From assembly GCA_030672805.1 (NCBI GenBank), contig DAOVFR010000008.1, positions 1 through 23,461 on the forward strand: a stretch of 23,461 nucleotides of DNA. Reading direction: 5' to 3'. How positions within the stretch are numbered: position 1 is the first letter of the stretch; each line of letters begins with the position of its first letter. The stretch comes from Candidatus Krumholzibacteriota bacterium. GTDB taxonomy: Bacteria; Krumholzibacteriota; Krumholzibacteriia; Krumholzibacteriales; Krumholzibacteriaceae. The translations under genes were made by a program, and so were the position numbers. Positions 1-7,669 of the stretch are shown here, in pieces. The notes under the pieces were generated by a model. The model was given only the letters and a program-made list of their open reading frames with translations. It was not told the origin of the DNA and ran no database searches.

Positions 1-103
1 CGAGCATATGAATTACAGTAGAGATGCGAATTTCAACAGGATCTTCTTCGAAAAATCGATGCACCATTCAAGTGGAGGCCCCGATGTCAACAGGGAGGTT
101 GAT

Positions 104-442
104 ATGAGTAATTTTGAAGTAGGCGATCCGAAACCTCTCCAGGACGGTTCGTACATCATCGAACTGCGGGGAGATTTGGACGCAAAAGGCGCTCTTATCA
201 TGGAGAACCTGATGTCGCAACTGACAGAAAGCATGATGTACAGAATCGTGCTCGATTTCAGCAGTGTGACGTTTATCTCGAGCGCGGGTGTGGGTATCCT
301 GCTCGGTATCGTCTCGACCCTTCGTGAGGAGGGGGGAGATGCGATGTTTCTGAACGTCTCATTAAAGATCAAGTCGGTATTCCGCCTGCTCAACCTGGAT
401 GATTTTTTCACGATAAGTGATTCAAAAGAAAAAATCGTGTAG
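104..442 (+). CDS. STAS-domain anti-sigma factor antagonist-like protein
   Basis: This is a small single-domain cytosolic protein of 112 residues, the usual size for SpoIIAA/RsbV-type antagonists. These bind an anti-sigma or switch kinase and are controlled by phosphorylation of a serine. The STAS fold shows as strand-like segments at residues 17-23 and 47-57, followed by the conserved loop FISSAGVGILLG. Ser60 there aligns with the phosphorylated serine of SpoIIAA, but the usual Asp-Ser-Ser-Gly reads Ile-Ser-Ser-Ala, so the phosphosite is plausible but not canonical. The start at 104 is chosen because GGGAGG lies just upstream (93-98); the frame stays open to an ATG at 8, but that extension looks non-conserved. 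The stop lies 27 bases before the histidine kinase gene, so the two are probably co-transcribed. No dedicated RsbW-like kinase is in the window. Confidence 0.88.
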   Translation: MSNFEVGDPKPLQDGSYIIELRGDLDAKGALIMENLMSQLTESMMYRIVLDFSSVTFISSAGVGILLGIVSTLREEGGDAMFLNVSLKIKSVFRLLNLDDFFTISDSKEKIV

Positions 443-469
443 TACGGCAGCTCCGAAGAGGATGTCGCC

Positions 470-1927
470 ATGGACAAAACGAAGACCAATATGAGCAAGC
501 AGGAGATGCAGGCTGCCGTCAGGCAGATGGAGGAGGATATCGAGCGGTGCAACATGACGTTCGATGCGTTCTTCAGGCTGCTTGACAAGATCGGCACGAC
601 GTTCGATATGAAGGAGACGGTAAGCCTGTTCATACTGACGGTCATGGGCCAGCTGAAGCTGCGAAAGGTCTCGCTGTACCTCAATATCCCCGGACGCCGG
701 AGATTCGAATCATACCATGCGCTCGGGATACGGTGCGAGTCGGCTTTCCCCGCGCTTGACGAGAAGTCGGCGTTCGTGACGTGGATCGGGAAGGAGAATG
801 GTCCTGTTCATATCGACGGATTCTTCAACCGGGGCGCCGCCGGCGAAACCGATGCGGAACGGCTCAATCCACTCATCGAGGAGGGATTTGCATATGCGTT
901 CCCGTTGAACGATGATACGGGCATCATCGGCATTCTCTTCTTCGGCGGCAAGGTCACCGGGGAGAAATTTTCCGAATTCGACAATGAGTTGCTCCGCATG
1001 ATGTCAAAGGTGGCCATTATTTCGATCAAGAACGCACGGCTCTACCGTTCCGTTGTCATGTCGAAAAGGGATGTCGAGCGCTTCTCCAAGGTCAAGCAGG
1101 AATTCATCAACCATACTTCGCACGAACTGAGAACCCCTCTCACGGTGCTCAAGAGCACCCTCTGGTCGGTCGCAACCGAGGACATGGAGGAAGGGCTCAT
1201 GATCGATATGGCGAAGGACGCTGTTACACGGCTCCATAACAATGTCGAACATATCCTTGCATTGAACGAGATGGAACTTGACAGGCCGGTCCTGAATCTT
1301 GAACGGACCGAGGTGTCATCCATCATCGAGGATTGCCTGCGGGAGGTTATCCCGGAGGTTGAAGAAAAGCGGGTCGCCGTGAACGTGGACGATCGCGCCC
1401 GCTACAGGGAGATCATGGCCGACGTCTCGAGGATCAGGATTGTCCTGAGGAGCATCATCAATAACGCGGTCGATTTCGTGAAATGGGGTGGAAGGATCGA
1501 TATTTCGACCTCGGTGTCTCTCGAGCCTCCCGGGGACGGGGAGGGTGTGGAGATCCGGGATTCCGACCATTCAGGGGATGAGCGCTTCTTTCAGACGTGC
1601 GGGCCGGATCCTTTTCATGAAGGCGGCGGTGAGTCCTTGCAAATGTCCGGGGGACCGGAATCGCACGAGGAGCCGTCGTACCTCGTTATTCGCGTCAGGG
1701 ACGACGGCATCGGAATACCGAGGGATGAGATCAAAAGCATTGTAGAACCCTTCAAGAGGTCATCCAACTCTACAGTGAGGAACGTCAAGGGTCTCGGCAT
1801 CGGACTGTCCGTTTCACAGAGGATCATCGCGGGGCATGGGGGAAGACTGTTTTGTAACAGCGATGTCGGGACTGGGGCCGAGTTTTCGATATGGCTGCCT
1901 TTCGACGGCCTGATGCTCACCCGTTGA
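470..1927 (+). CDS. GAF-domain sensor histidine kinase
   Basis: This is a 485-residue soluble sensor kinase with no membrane segment visible, so it probably senses a cytosolic signal. In order: a short coiled-coil lead (about 8-45), a GAF-like sensory domain (about 46-190), a linker helix, HisKA with the phospho-accepting His218 in the H-box (NHTSHELRTPL), and a HATPase_c domain. ATPase motifs are the N-box Asn331/Asn332, the G1 box DDGIGIP (411-417) and the G2 box GLGIGLS (441-447). About 50 residues (351-402), rich in Gly, Glu, Asp and Ser, are inserted between the N-box and G1 box, where the family normally has a short turn. GAAGAGGA upstream supports this start. No response regulator is in the window; the partner could be elsewhere, or the output could pass to the adjacent STAS protein. 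The family call is firm and the pathway unknown. Confidence 0.93.
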   Translation: MDKTKTNMSKQEMQAAVRQMEEDIERCNMTFDAFFRLLDKIGTTFDMKETVSLFILTVMGQLKLRKVSLYLNIPGRRRFESYHALGIRCESAFPALDEKSAFVTWIGKENGPVHIDGFFNRGAAGETDAERLNPLIEEGFAYAFPLNDDTGIIGILFFGGKVTGEKFSEFDNELLRMMSKVAIISIKNARLYRSVVMSKRDVERFSKVKQEFINHTSHELRTPLTVLKSTLWSVATEDMEEGLMIDMAKDAVTRLHNNVEHILALNEMELDRPVLNLERTEVSSIIEDCLREVIPEVEEKRVAVNVDDRARYREIMADVSRIRIVLRSIINNAVDFVKWGGRIDISTSVSLEPPGDGEGVEIRDSDHSGDERFFQTCGPDPFHEGGGESLQMSGGPESHEEPSYLVIRVRDDGIGIPRDEIKSIVEPFKRSSNSTVRNVKGLGIGLSVSQRIIAGHGGRLFCNSDVGTGAEFSIWLPFDGLMLTR

Positions 1928-2067
1928 TGGCTCCCTTCTTGCAGCATTATCCAAACATGGAAACCCGTCCGAATGCCGGTAACCGCCTGTTTTTGACATG
2001 ACGTGTACCGGAGGCCGAGACCGGCTTTTGGGCATGTGTAATTGTCCATCAATATTAATGTTACGGT

Positions 2068-3126
2068 ATGGATCGTGATCCGGAATACAGAAGGCCGGCG
2101 TGCCGGTGGCACCGCTGGGCCGGTGATGCGCTCGGGAGGGGAAGATATTTTCTCCTCGCGACGGTAATTATTTCCATCTCGGCGGGGGCGGTCATGCTCG
2201 CCGCCGCCGGCAGGCGGTACACCTCTTTCGCTACCATCCTTCCCTCGTCGAGGGGCTTTTCAGGAGTCGACATCGCTGACCCGTCCATCGAGGAACTCGG
2301 GCTTTATCTTCATATGAGCACCAGGAGAAGCCTCCTTCCACTCTATCCGGATATTCTCGGGAGCAGGCTGATCGGTCTTGATATTCTCAAGCAGTGTTAC
2401 ACGTACACCGAGAAGGGGAAGAGGGTTTCCCGAACCCTGCAGGAGCATCTCGGAGTCGGGAACGACCACGCGGCGTTGATCGTGCTGGGGAACAGGGTGG
2501 CGAGGTTCTGGGCCGACCGAAGTACGAATACGCTTGTTCTCGAGGTCACGACAGACAATCCGGAGCTATCCGCCGGTGTCGTCAATGCGTATATCGCGAG
2601 GCTCGAGGAGTTCAACAGCCGGGACCGCGCTTCCACGGCGAGAGAGGTGTGCCGTTTTGTCAGTGAAAAATTCGAAAGCTGCCGGAAGGAACTCCTGGCG
2701 GCCGAAGAGAAGCTCAAACTGTTCAGGGACACCAACAGGAATTTCGATATGTCGACCGATCCACGTATGCTCATGGAGCACCGGCGCCTGGAACGCACCG
2801 TCGAGCTCGAGCAGGTGTTGTTTTTCGAACTCGGCAAGCAGCTCCGCAGGGCCGGGATCGATGCCGAAAGAGACATTCCCATCCTGAACGTTCTCGATTA
2901 CGGTTGTACGCCCGGAAAGCCGTCATGGCCGAAGCCCGTCCAGTTGCTCATCACCTTTGCATGTGCCGGTTTGGGCATCGGCGTGCTGATCCTTGTTGCA
3001 GTCGAGTCGTTCCGGCGGTGGCGGACGGGAGGGAATCGTGAGACGGTCGATAACCTGCTCGATGAGATCAGGCGTGACTTGCGATCGGTGCCGCTCGTGA
3101 GACGGTGCGTAGGTGGAAGGACCTGA
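2068..3126 (+). CDS. Wzz-type polysaccharide chain-length determinant protein
   Basis: This is a 352-residue inner-membrane protein of the polysaccharide co-polymerase family, which sets the length of O-antigen or exopolysaccharide chains made by a Wzy polymerase. It has the family's two-helix layout: a TM helix at about 27-47, a long periplasmic part with coiled-coil character (about 50-285), and a second TM helix at about 291-314 preceded by the proline-rich PGKPSWPKP. The 38-residue cytosolic tail carries no Walker motif, so it is not a fused tyrosine autokinase. The ATG at 2068 is the only start that keeps the first TM helix, because an in-frame stop sits 12 bases upstream; its ribosome site is weak. 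The periplasmic part resembles the protein at 4511-5455, for example around Ser-Thr-Asp-Pro and Met-Glu-His, so the two are paralogues. The ligase gene follows after 16 bases. Confidence 0.88.
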   Translation: MDRDPEYRRPACRWHRWAGDALGRGRYFLLATVIISISAGAVMLAAAGRRYTSFATILPSSRGFSGVDIADPSIEELGLYLHMSTRRSLLPLYPDILGSRLIGLDILKQCYTYTEKGKRVSRTLQEHLGVGNDHAALIVLGNRVARFWADRSTNTLVLEVTTDNPELSAGVVNAYIARLEEFNSRDRASTAREVCRFVSEKFESCRKELLAAEEKLKLFRDTNRNFDMSTDPRMLMEHRRLERTVELEQVLFFELGKQLRRAGIDAERDIPILNVLDYGCTPGKPSWPKPVQLLITFACAGLGIGVLILVAVESFRRWRTGGNRETVDNLLDEIRRDLRSVPLVRRCVGGRT

Positions 3127-3142
3127 GGGAGGGAGCCGGCGC

Positions 3143-4561
3143 ATGAACGGCGGAGAAACCCGTAACGCCGGAATATCGGTTGAAGAACTTCTGTTTGCGT
3201 TCGCCGGCGCCGCCATGATATTTGGCGCGTTTCTGTATGATATACGGCTGCTCTTCGCCGTCCCGGTGATCGCGGGGGTTGTTGTGTTTCTTGGAAAACC
3301 GTCACTTGTTATTTACCCGCTTGTTCTCTTCGCCTTCCTGCGGCTCGACGCGTGGATCTCCGCGGCGGCATCGGTACCATTCGGCAAGGTCCTCTTTCTT
3401 TTCACCGCCACGGCGATGGCTGCCGTGGTGCTGCTTACCGGAACGAGGCTGAACAGGCCAACCGTTCCGGCCTGCCTGTTTGTCTTGTTCCTTGTGACGT
3501 ACTTCGTGTTCGGAATCGCAGAGGCTACGGGCGTGGGGGCAGTGCTGTGGCTGGAGGACAGCATCTACGCCGTTACGTACTTCGCTGTCGTCTACCTGCT
3601 TGTCAACCGGTGGGACCGTCTCGAGAAGGTAATATCTCTCATCGTGTTATCCGGCTTGATCGTGAGTGTCGTCAACATCGTGGAGTTCTTTTACCCCTCG
3701 TTACTCGGCATGTCGCACTCGTTCGGCCGGTCCGCCGGATTGCTCAAGAATGCAAACGTTTCGGCCTTTATCGTGAACCTCGCCATGATCGCTTCCCTCT
3801 ACTGGCTCTGGACCGCGAAAGGGAAACGGATGGCACTGGCGATGATTGCCACGCAGATACTGTTCTTTTTCGGCGTGTTTACGACCTTTTCCAGGGAGGG
3901 GATGCTGCTGTTCGTGTTGATCTTCCTCGGACAGTTCGTCTGCTTCAAACACAGTTTCAGAAGGGCGCTGGTGGTAATCGTGGCCGGCGCGATCATCGCC
4001 CTCGGGGTCGTGCAGATCGCCGGTTTCATCATGACGGATGCCGAGAGCGATGTGCGTTTTTCATTTCAGAAGTTAACGATGATGGTCGAGGGACGGATCG
4101 ACGATAACGACCGGCTATGGCTTCTTGATTTTCACCTGAAGCGGTTTCTTCAGCGGCCGCTCACGGGCCACGGTCTCTACTCGGCCCTGCTATACTCGGT
4201 TCCCTCTACCGATGTCTCACGGTCCGGTGTTCCGAACGGACCCCACAACACGTTTGCGTTAATACTCTCGGAAGCCGGAATCGTTCCGGCGGTCATGTAC
4301 CTGGCTGTTCTCGTGTCGTTCCTGTCGAGCGTCGCGGTGGCGCGACGTACCGGCGGCGACGTGCGGGGCCGGGCGATGAAGTTATGCCTCGTACTGATGT
4401 TCTGCGCTGTCGTCATTCACCATTTTTTCTCGCACATGCTCCTTCTGGCGCGGTATCCGATGATCCTGTTTGCACTGTTTGCGCTGCCGGAGCGTGTGTG
4501 CACACCGAAATTACTCGACGAATTTCCCGCGAAGGATATCGATGAGGGAAACCTCGCGTAG
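3143..4561 (+). CDS. O-antigen ligase/polymerase (Wzy_C/WaaL family) membrane protein
   Basis: This is a polytopic inner-membrane protein of 472 residues with about a dozen hydrophobic helices, as expected for O-antigen ligases and Wzy polymerases that move undecaprenyl-linked glycans on the periplasmic face. Family signs are TFSREG (residues 248-253), GHGLYSA (342-348) and the large-loop motif GPHNTFALILSEAG, whose His368 matches the essential histidine of WaaL. Sequence alone does not separate ligase from polymerase. I chose the ATG at 3143 because GAGGGAGGG (3125-3133) is well spaced from it; a GTG at 3113 would add ten residues and overlap the Wzz stop. It is co-directional with the first Wzz gene and probably in its operon. 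The last 51 bases overlap, tail to tail, the end of the opposite-strand Wzz gene. Confidence 0.88.
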   Translation: MNGGETRNAGISVEELLFAFAGAAMIFGAFLYDIRLLFAVPVIAGVVVFLGKPSLVIYPLVLFAFLRLDAWISAAASVPFGKVLFLFTATAMAAVVLLTGTRLNRPTVPACLFVLFLVTYFVFGIAEATGVGAVLWLEDSIYAVTYFAVVYLLVNRWDRLEKVISLIVLSGLIVSVVNIVEFFYPSLLGMSHSFGRSAGLLKNANVSAFIVNLAMIASLYWLWTAKGKRMALAMIATQILFFFGVFTTFSREGMLLFVLIFLGQFVCFKHSFRRALVVIVAGAIIALGVVQIAGFIMTDAESDVRFSFQKLTMMVEGRIDDNDRLWLLDFHLKRFLQRPLTGHGLYSALLYSVPSTDVSRSGVPNGPHNTFALILSEAGIVPAVMYLAVLVSFLSSVAVARRTGGDVRGRAMKLCLVLMFCAVVIHHFFSHMLLLARYPMILFALFALPERVCTPKLLDEFPAKDIDEGNLA

Positions 4562-5455
4562 GATGGGCCAGGCCAGACCGACGAGCAGGGACAGTGTTCC
4601 GCCGAGCAACGCGATCGCCTTTCTTCCCGGCCCGCTCTTCACCTGCGGCACGGCGGGTGCATCGAGTACCTTTACGAGAGGTGTTTCTTTCTTCAGCTCG
4701 ATATCGGCAAGCTCGACCTGTTTCATCAGGTCGATATAGATCTCGTGCTGCAGCCGCAGGTCTCGCAACAGCCGATCGTGCTCCATTATTACGTGGGGGT
4801 CGGTGGAAGTGATGTGGTCACGGTGGTGCATCTCGAATTCCATAAGCGTTTTTTCCGCGGCAAACAGCTCGGTTTCGATATCTTTCAGTTTGTTCACGAG
4901 AAAGTCGTAGTCCTGCCAGTCCTTGAGATGCCGTTTCTCACGGTTGAACTTCTCGAGCAGCAGGATGAGCTGCCCGGCGATGTGTGCCGAGAGCTGCGCG
5001 TTCCGGGTCGTGACCCGTATCGAGATGATACCGGTCCTTTTCTCCATGCCGACATCGATGATCCTGTCGAGCTTTTTCAGTGCCTGTTCCTCGCTGTCCG
5101 TTCCGAGGATTACGTCGAGCCGCTTTTTCCCGCTGCCGTCATCATATGTCGTCGCGAGGAGCTGGCACCTGAGACTCCTGCTCGAGAGAATCGTTGGAAA
5201 AAGGTACGAGCTGTTCGGGGGAATTTCGAGATCAGCGTCGATGTTCATCATGTTCAGTGCGCTTCCGAGCGTTCCAAGCGGAAGGGTTTTTCCCGAGGGC
5301 AGAATTGAGGCGTCCGAGGTATACGTCTTGGGCAGGGTGAATGCCAGGACGAGGGATACGATCGAGCCGCCGATGATGATCGATACGATGAACCGTCTTC
5401 CGTGCACGAGGGCCTTGAACAGGAGGGTGAACGATACGAGCTCTCTGTCACTCAT
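4511..5455 (-). CDS. Second Wzz-type chain-length determinant protein
   Basis: This is a 314-residue polysaccharide co-polymerase with TM helices at about 22-41 and 279-299 flanking a periplasmic, partly coiled-coil region. It has no kinase domain. It is paralogous to the protein at 2068-3126: both share a Ser-Thr-Asp-Pro ... Met-Glu-His-x-Arg-Leu block, a Val-Leu-Asp segment before the second helix, and an Ala-Ala-Glu-Lys helix. It lacks the Trp-Pro-Lys-Pro motif before TM2. GGAAGAAG sits about 10 bases upstream of the ATG at 5455. It converges on the ligase gene and shares its last 51 bases with it, so transcription of the two units may interfere. Two such proteins around one ligase could set two different chain lengths, which is inference. 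Its leader holds strong inverted repeats, listed separately. Confidence 0.87.
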   Translation of the reverse strand: MSDRELVSFTLLFKALVHGRRFIVSIIIGGSIVSLVLAFTLPKTYTSDASILPSGKTLPLGTLGSALNMMNIDADLEIPPNSSYLFPTILSSRSLRCQLLATTYDDGSGKKRLDVILGTDSEEQALKKLDRIIDVGMEKRTGIISIRVTTRNAQLSAHIAGQLILLLEKFNREKRHLKDWQDYDFLVNKLKDIETELFAAEKTLMEFEMHHRDHITSTDPHVIMEHDRLLRDLRLQHEIYIDLMKQVELADIELKKETPLVKVLDAPAVPQVKSGPGRKAIALLGGTLSLLVGLAWPILREVSLIDILRGKFVE

Positions 5456-5488
5456 GGCAATTTGTCTTCTTCCCTGTCCGTGGCGCCG

Positions 5489-5526
5489 GACGGCAGCCGT
5501 CTGTGCCGGCCGGTCGCTCCGGCCGG
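5489..5526. repeat. Two adjacent hairpins in the leader of the minus-strand Wzz gene
   Basis: GACGGCAGCCGTC (5489-5501) is a 13-base odd palindrome. Five bases on, CCGGCCGG-TCGCT-CCGGCCGG (5506-5526) is a perfect 8-bp stem with a 5-base loop. Both lie 34-71 bases upstream of the Wzz start at 5455 and would be in its mRNA leader if the promoter is further right. No run of T follows on either strand, so they are not standard terminators. They could be operators or a leader structure. Confidence 0.55.
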
Positions 5527-5587
5527 TTGATAAACGGAACAGTGCATGCGGATGCCCGGAAGGGTATCTTCAAGATCCATTCCACCC

Positions 5588-5636
5588 GGTGAAAACTTCA
5601 CGATTTAATTAGTCAGGTAACTCGTTAAATTTCACC
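5588..5636. promoter_or_regulatory. AT-rich dyad of GTGAA/TTCAC motifs
   Basis: GGTGAAA (5588-5594) and TTTCACC (5630-5636) are exact inverted copies enclosing a second pair, ATTTAA and TTAAAT (5603-5608 and 5625-5630). Within the left arm, GTGAA-AAC-TTCAC (5589-5601) is itself a 13-base palindrome typical of a dimeric repressor site. The segment is clearly richer in A and T than its surroundings. It lies about 135-180 bases upstream of the Wzz start, so an operator for that gene is one reading; no cognate regulator is next to it. Confidence 0.4.
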
Positions 5637-5735
5637 AAGTTGAAGGCTGTCCGTCCGGGCGGAGGGCTGTTCCATTCGATTCGGTCGGGGTCGGTGGGCA
5701 GGCGATGGCCAGATACAGGGAATAAATTTCCCCCT

Positions 5736-5770
5736 AAAAAAAGGCGGTCCCTGATTCAGGGGGACCGCCT
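5736..5770 (-). terminator. Rho-independent terminator of the cyclophilin gene
   Basis: AGGCGGTCCC (5742-5751) and GGGACCGCCT (5761-5770) form a perfect 10-bp stem with a 9-base loop. Read on the minus strand, the stem runs into seven T residues (5742-5736). It begins 31 bases past the cyclophilin stop codon. It is the clearest terminator in the window. Confidence 0.9.
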
Positions 5771-5800
5771 CGGGGCTTCTCGTCGTGAAGAGATGTATTA

Positions 5801-6427
5801 CTATTCTTTCTCTTCGTCCTCCGGGAATATTCTGCGGATCGACTTGATGACGACCGGTTTGAGAGGGACCGATATTTCATTCGGCCTGTCCGGGTTCGCC
5901 TTCACGGCCACGTTCCTGATCTTTTCGACCTCATCCCAGCCCTCGACGATCTTGCCGAAGACGGCGTAGCCGTATCCTTTTAGTGTTGTTTCCGTGAAGT
6001 CGAGACCGGGGTTGTCCTTCATGTTGATGAAGAACTGCGACGTGGCACTGTGCGGTTCGCGAGTACGGGCCATGGCGACGGTGCACTTCAGGTTCTTCAG
6101 CCCGTTTTCGGCCTCGTTCTTGATTCCGGGCCCGGTCAGCTTCTTGTGCCCTTCCGGTGTGAACCCGCCGCCCTGGATCATGAAGTTCTTCATGACGCGG
6201 TGGAATGTAGTACCGTGGTAGAATTTCTTTTCGGTGTAATTGAGGAAGTTTTTTACAGTTGCCGGGGCTTCCTTCTCGAAGAGCTCGATCGTGAAGGATC
6301 CGATGTTCGTCTTGACGTAGACCCTTGGATTGGGGGAATTCGCCTTCTCGGCCGTCGAGCGAGCCGGGAGGAGAGATACCATAACTGCCGAGATAACAAA
6401 GAAATAGAGCAGGTTGCGGAAACTCAT
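5801..6427 (-). CDS. Periplasmic cyclophilin-type peptidyl-prolyl cis-trans isomerase
   Basis: This 208-residue protein catalyses cis-trans isomerisation of X-Pro bonds during folding of exported proteins. A Sec signal peptide occupies about residues 1-26, with a hydrophobic core after Arg4 and likely cleavage near Ser-Thr-Ala. The cyclophilin domain (about 35-195) carries the hallmark FHRVMKNFMIQGG with catalytic Arg77, and SQFFINM at 131-137 for the substrate pocket. The VFGKIVEGWDEVEKI stretch is also typical of bacterial PpiA/PpiB proteins. A short acidic tail (EDEEKE) ends the protein. GGAGGTGA about nine bases upstream fixes the start at 6427. It appears to be a single-gene unit: a -10-like TATAAT lies 37 bases upstream and a strong terminator follows. 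Confidence 0.95.
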   Translation of the reverse strand: MSFRNLLYFFVISAVMVSLLPARSTAEKANSPNPRVYVKTNIGSFTIELFEKEAPATVKNFLNYTEKKFYHGTTFHRVMKNFMIQGGGFTPEGHKKLTGPGIKNEAENGLKNLKCTVAMARTREPHSATSQFFINMKDNPGLDFTETTLKGYGYAVFGKIVEGWDEVEKIRNVAVKANPDRPNEISVPLKPVVIKSIRRIFPEDEEKE

Positions 6428-6463
6428 GCGCCGGTCACCTCCGTGTTCCTGTGCCGTCGAATA

Positions 6464-6469
6464 ATTATA
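6464..6469 (-). promoter_or_regulatory. Probable -10 box of the cyclophilin gene
   Basis: The minus strand reads TATAAT here, 37 bases before the cyclophilin start, which would give a leader of about 30 bases containing the GGAGG ribosome site. No good -35 hexamer is found at 16-18 bases, so the assignment rests on the -10 alone. Confidence 0.45.
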
Positions 6470-6626
6470 AGCAGCACAAATATAACGGCTTTTATTCCCT
6501 TATCCAAGAAAAAAGAAATCAGCCCGCTAAATGGACGGCTTTTTTCCTTTTCTGTATCCCGGGATGTCTGATACGATACGGCCACTGGCGGCAGAGAGGC
6601 AGGTTTCCTTTTTCGAAGGATAAGAC

Positions 6627-7520
6627 ATGGCTCGTAAACTGTTCTATGAACATGTTGACGTATTTACGAAGAAGCTGTTCGGGGGCAACCAGCTTGCCGT
6701 GTTTCCCTCGCCGGGCAAACTGACGAAGCAGCAGATGCAGAATATCGCACGTGAGATAAATTTCTCGGAATCCACGTTTATATATCCATCCAGGAAGAAG
6801 GGCATTGAAGCAAGGGTACGCATCTTTACGCCTGCCGATGAGATCCCGTTCGCCGGGCACCCCACGATCGGGACGGCGTTCGTGCTGCTGTCCCGGGGAA
6901 GGGGTAAGGGCAAGAAACCGGAAACGCTATCCATCGAACTCGACGTCGGGGTGATCGATCTTGATGTTGAGTATTCGGGCAAAAGCATCTCGATGATTAG
7001 GATGCATCAGCCGGTGCCCGAGTTCGGTTCGGCGCTTCAGAACAGGGGGCAGGCTGCCCGGGCGCTCGGGATCAAGACATACGAGGTAATAGGTGGCGGG
7101 GTCGTTTCGAACGGGCTCGATTTCCTTATCGTGGAAGCGCAGAATCCCGAGGTCGTCAAGAGGGCGGGGCTCAGCATGAGCGAGGCAATGAGCGTCATCA
7201 CGCGGCACAAAGTATGCGGCATCTACCTTTTTGCACGGGTAGAAAGCAGGAAGGCCAATGTTCGATCGAGATTTTTCGCGCCCGGCCTCAACGTTCCCGA
7301 AGACCCGGCGACCGGATCGGCTGCCGGCGCTCTCGGCGGCTACCTTGCCAGGATACTGAAGTTTCCCGCCACTCTCCGTCTTGCGATCGAGCAGGGTGTC
7401 GAGATCGGAAGGCCGAGCATGATCCTGGTCGACGTGCAGTGCGACAGGGGCATAGTGCACAGTGTCAAAGTGTCAGGATGTACCATTCACGCGGGGGAAG
7501 GAACGATTTTTCTTCCATGA
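6627..7520 (+). CDS. PhzF-family isomerase/epimerase-like protein
   Basis: This 297-residue cytosolic protein belongs to the PhzF family, which has two DapF-like halves. The founding member isomerises trans-2,3-dihydro-3-hydroxyanthranilate in phenazine synthesis, but most homologues have unknown substrates and no phenazine genes occur here. Family motifs are GGNQLAVF (19-26), NFSEST with Glu48 at the catalytic glutamate position of PhzF, the central PADEIPFAGHPTIG and the C-terminal DPATGSAAGALGGY. The length is normal and the protein looks intact. AAGGA about eight bases upstream supports the ATG. It stands alone, divergent from the cyclophilin gene and convergent with the S9 peptidase gene; I see no clear terminator in the 149-base gap that follows. 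A metabolite-repair or small-molecule epimerase role is possible, but the substrate cannot be named. Confidence 0.93.
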   Translation: MARKLFYEHVDVFTKKLFGGNQLAVFPSPGKLTKQQMQNIAREINFSESTFIYPSRKKGIEARVRIFTPADEIPFAGHPTIGTAFVLLSRGRGKGKKPETLSIELDVGVIDLDVEYSGKSISMIRMHQPVPEFGSALQNRGQAARALGIKTYEVIGGGVVSNGLDFLIVEAQNPEVVKRAGLSMSEAMSVITRHKVCGIYLFARVESRKANVRSRFFAPGLNVPEDPATGSAAGALGGYLARILKFPATLRLAIEQGVEIGRPSMILVDVQCDRGIVHSVKVSGCTIHAGEGTIFLP

Positions 7521-7669
7521 TTCAAGCGGTGTGTGATACAATGGGTTTTCCGTTGAGAGATGACGGGCAGGGGGGTGCCGGTCGGTCGATATAGAGACAG
7601 CTTTACCGGGAAAGGTTCTGAGGAGGTGGCCCGCGTGACCCCTTCATGGTTTCTTTTCCGGTTTTTTGA

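Larger units (their letters stand above)
5456..5800. other. 345-base intergenic region with several inverted repeats
   Basis: This gap lies upstream of the minus-strand Wzz gene and downstream of the minus-strand cyclophilin gene. It holds no convincing gene. From left to right it has a 13-base palindrome (5489-5501), a GC-rich 8-bp hairpin (5506-5526), an AT-rich dyad (5588-5636) and the cyclophilin terminator (5736-5770). The stretch 5640-5730 shows nothing I recognise. The promoter of the Wzz gene should lie between the dyad and the hairpin, but I see no clear sigma70 pair. Confidence 0.6.

Noticed and set aside
1993..1998. TTGACA upstream of the first Wzz gene
   Set aside because: No -10-like sequence occurs 16-18 bases downstream (2016-2021 reads CGAGAC).
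6521..6546. Hairpin-like AGCC...GGCT followed by T residues
   Set aside because: The stem is only four to five pairs with a mismatch, and no plus-strand gene ends just before it. It is not called as a terminator.
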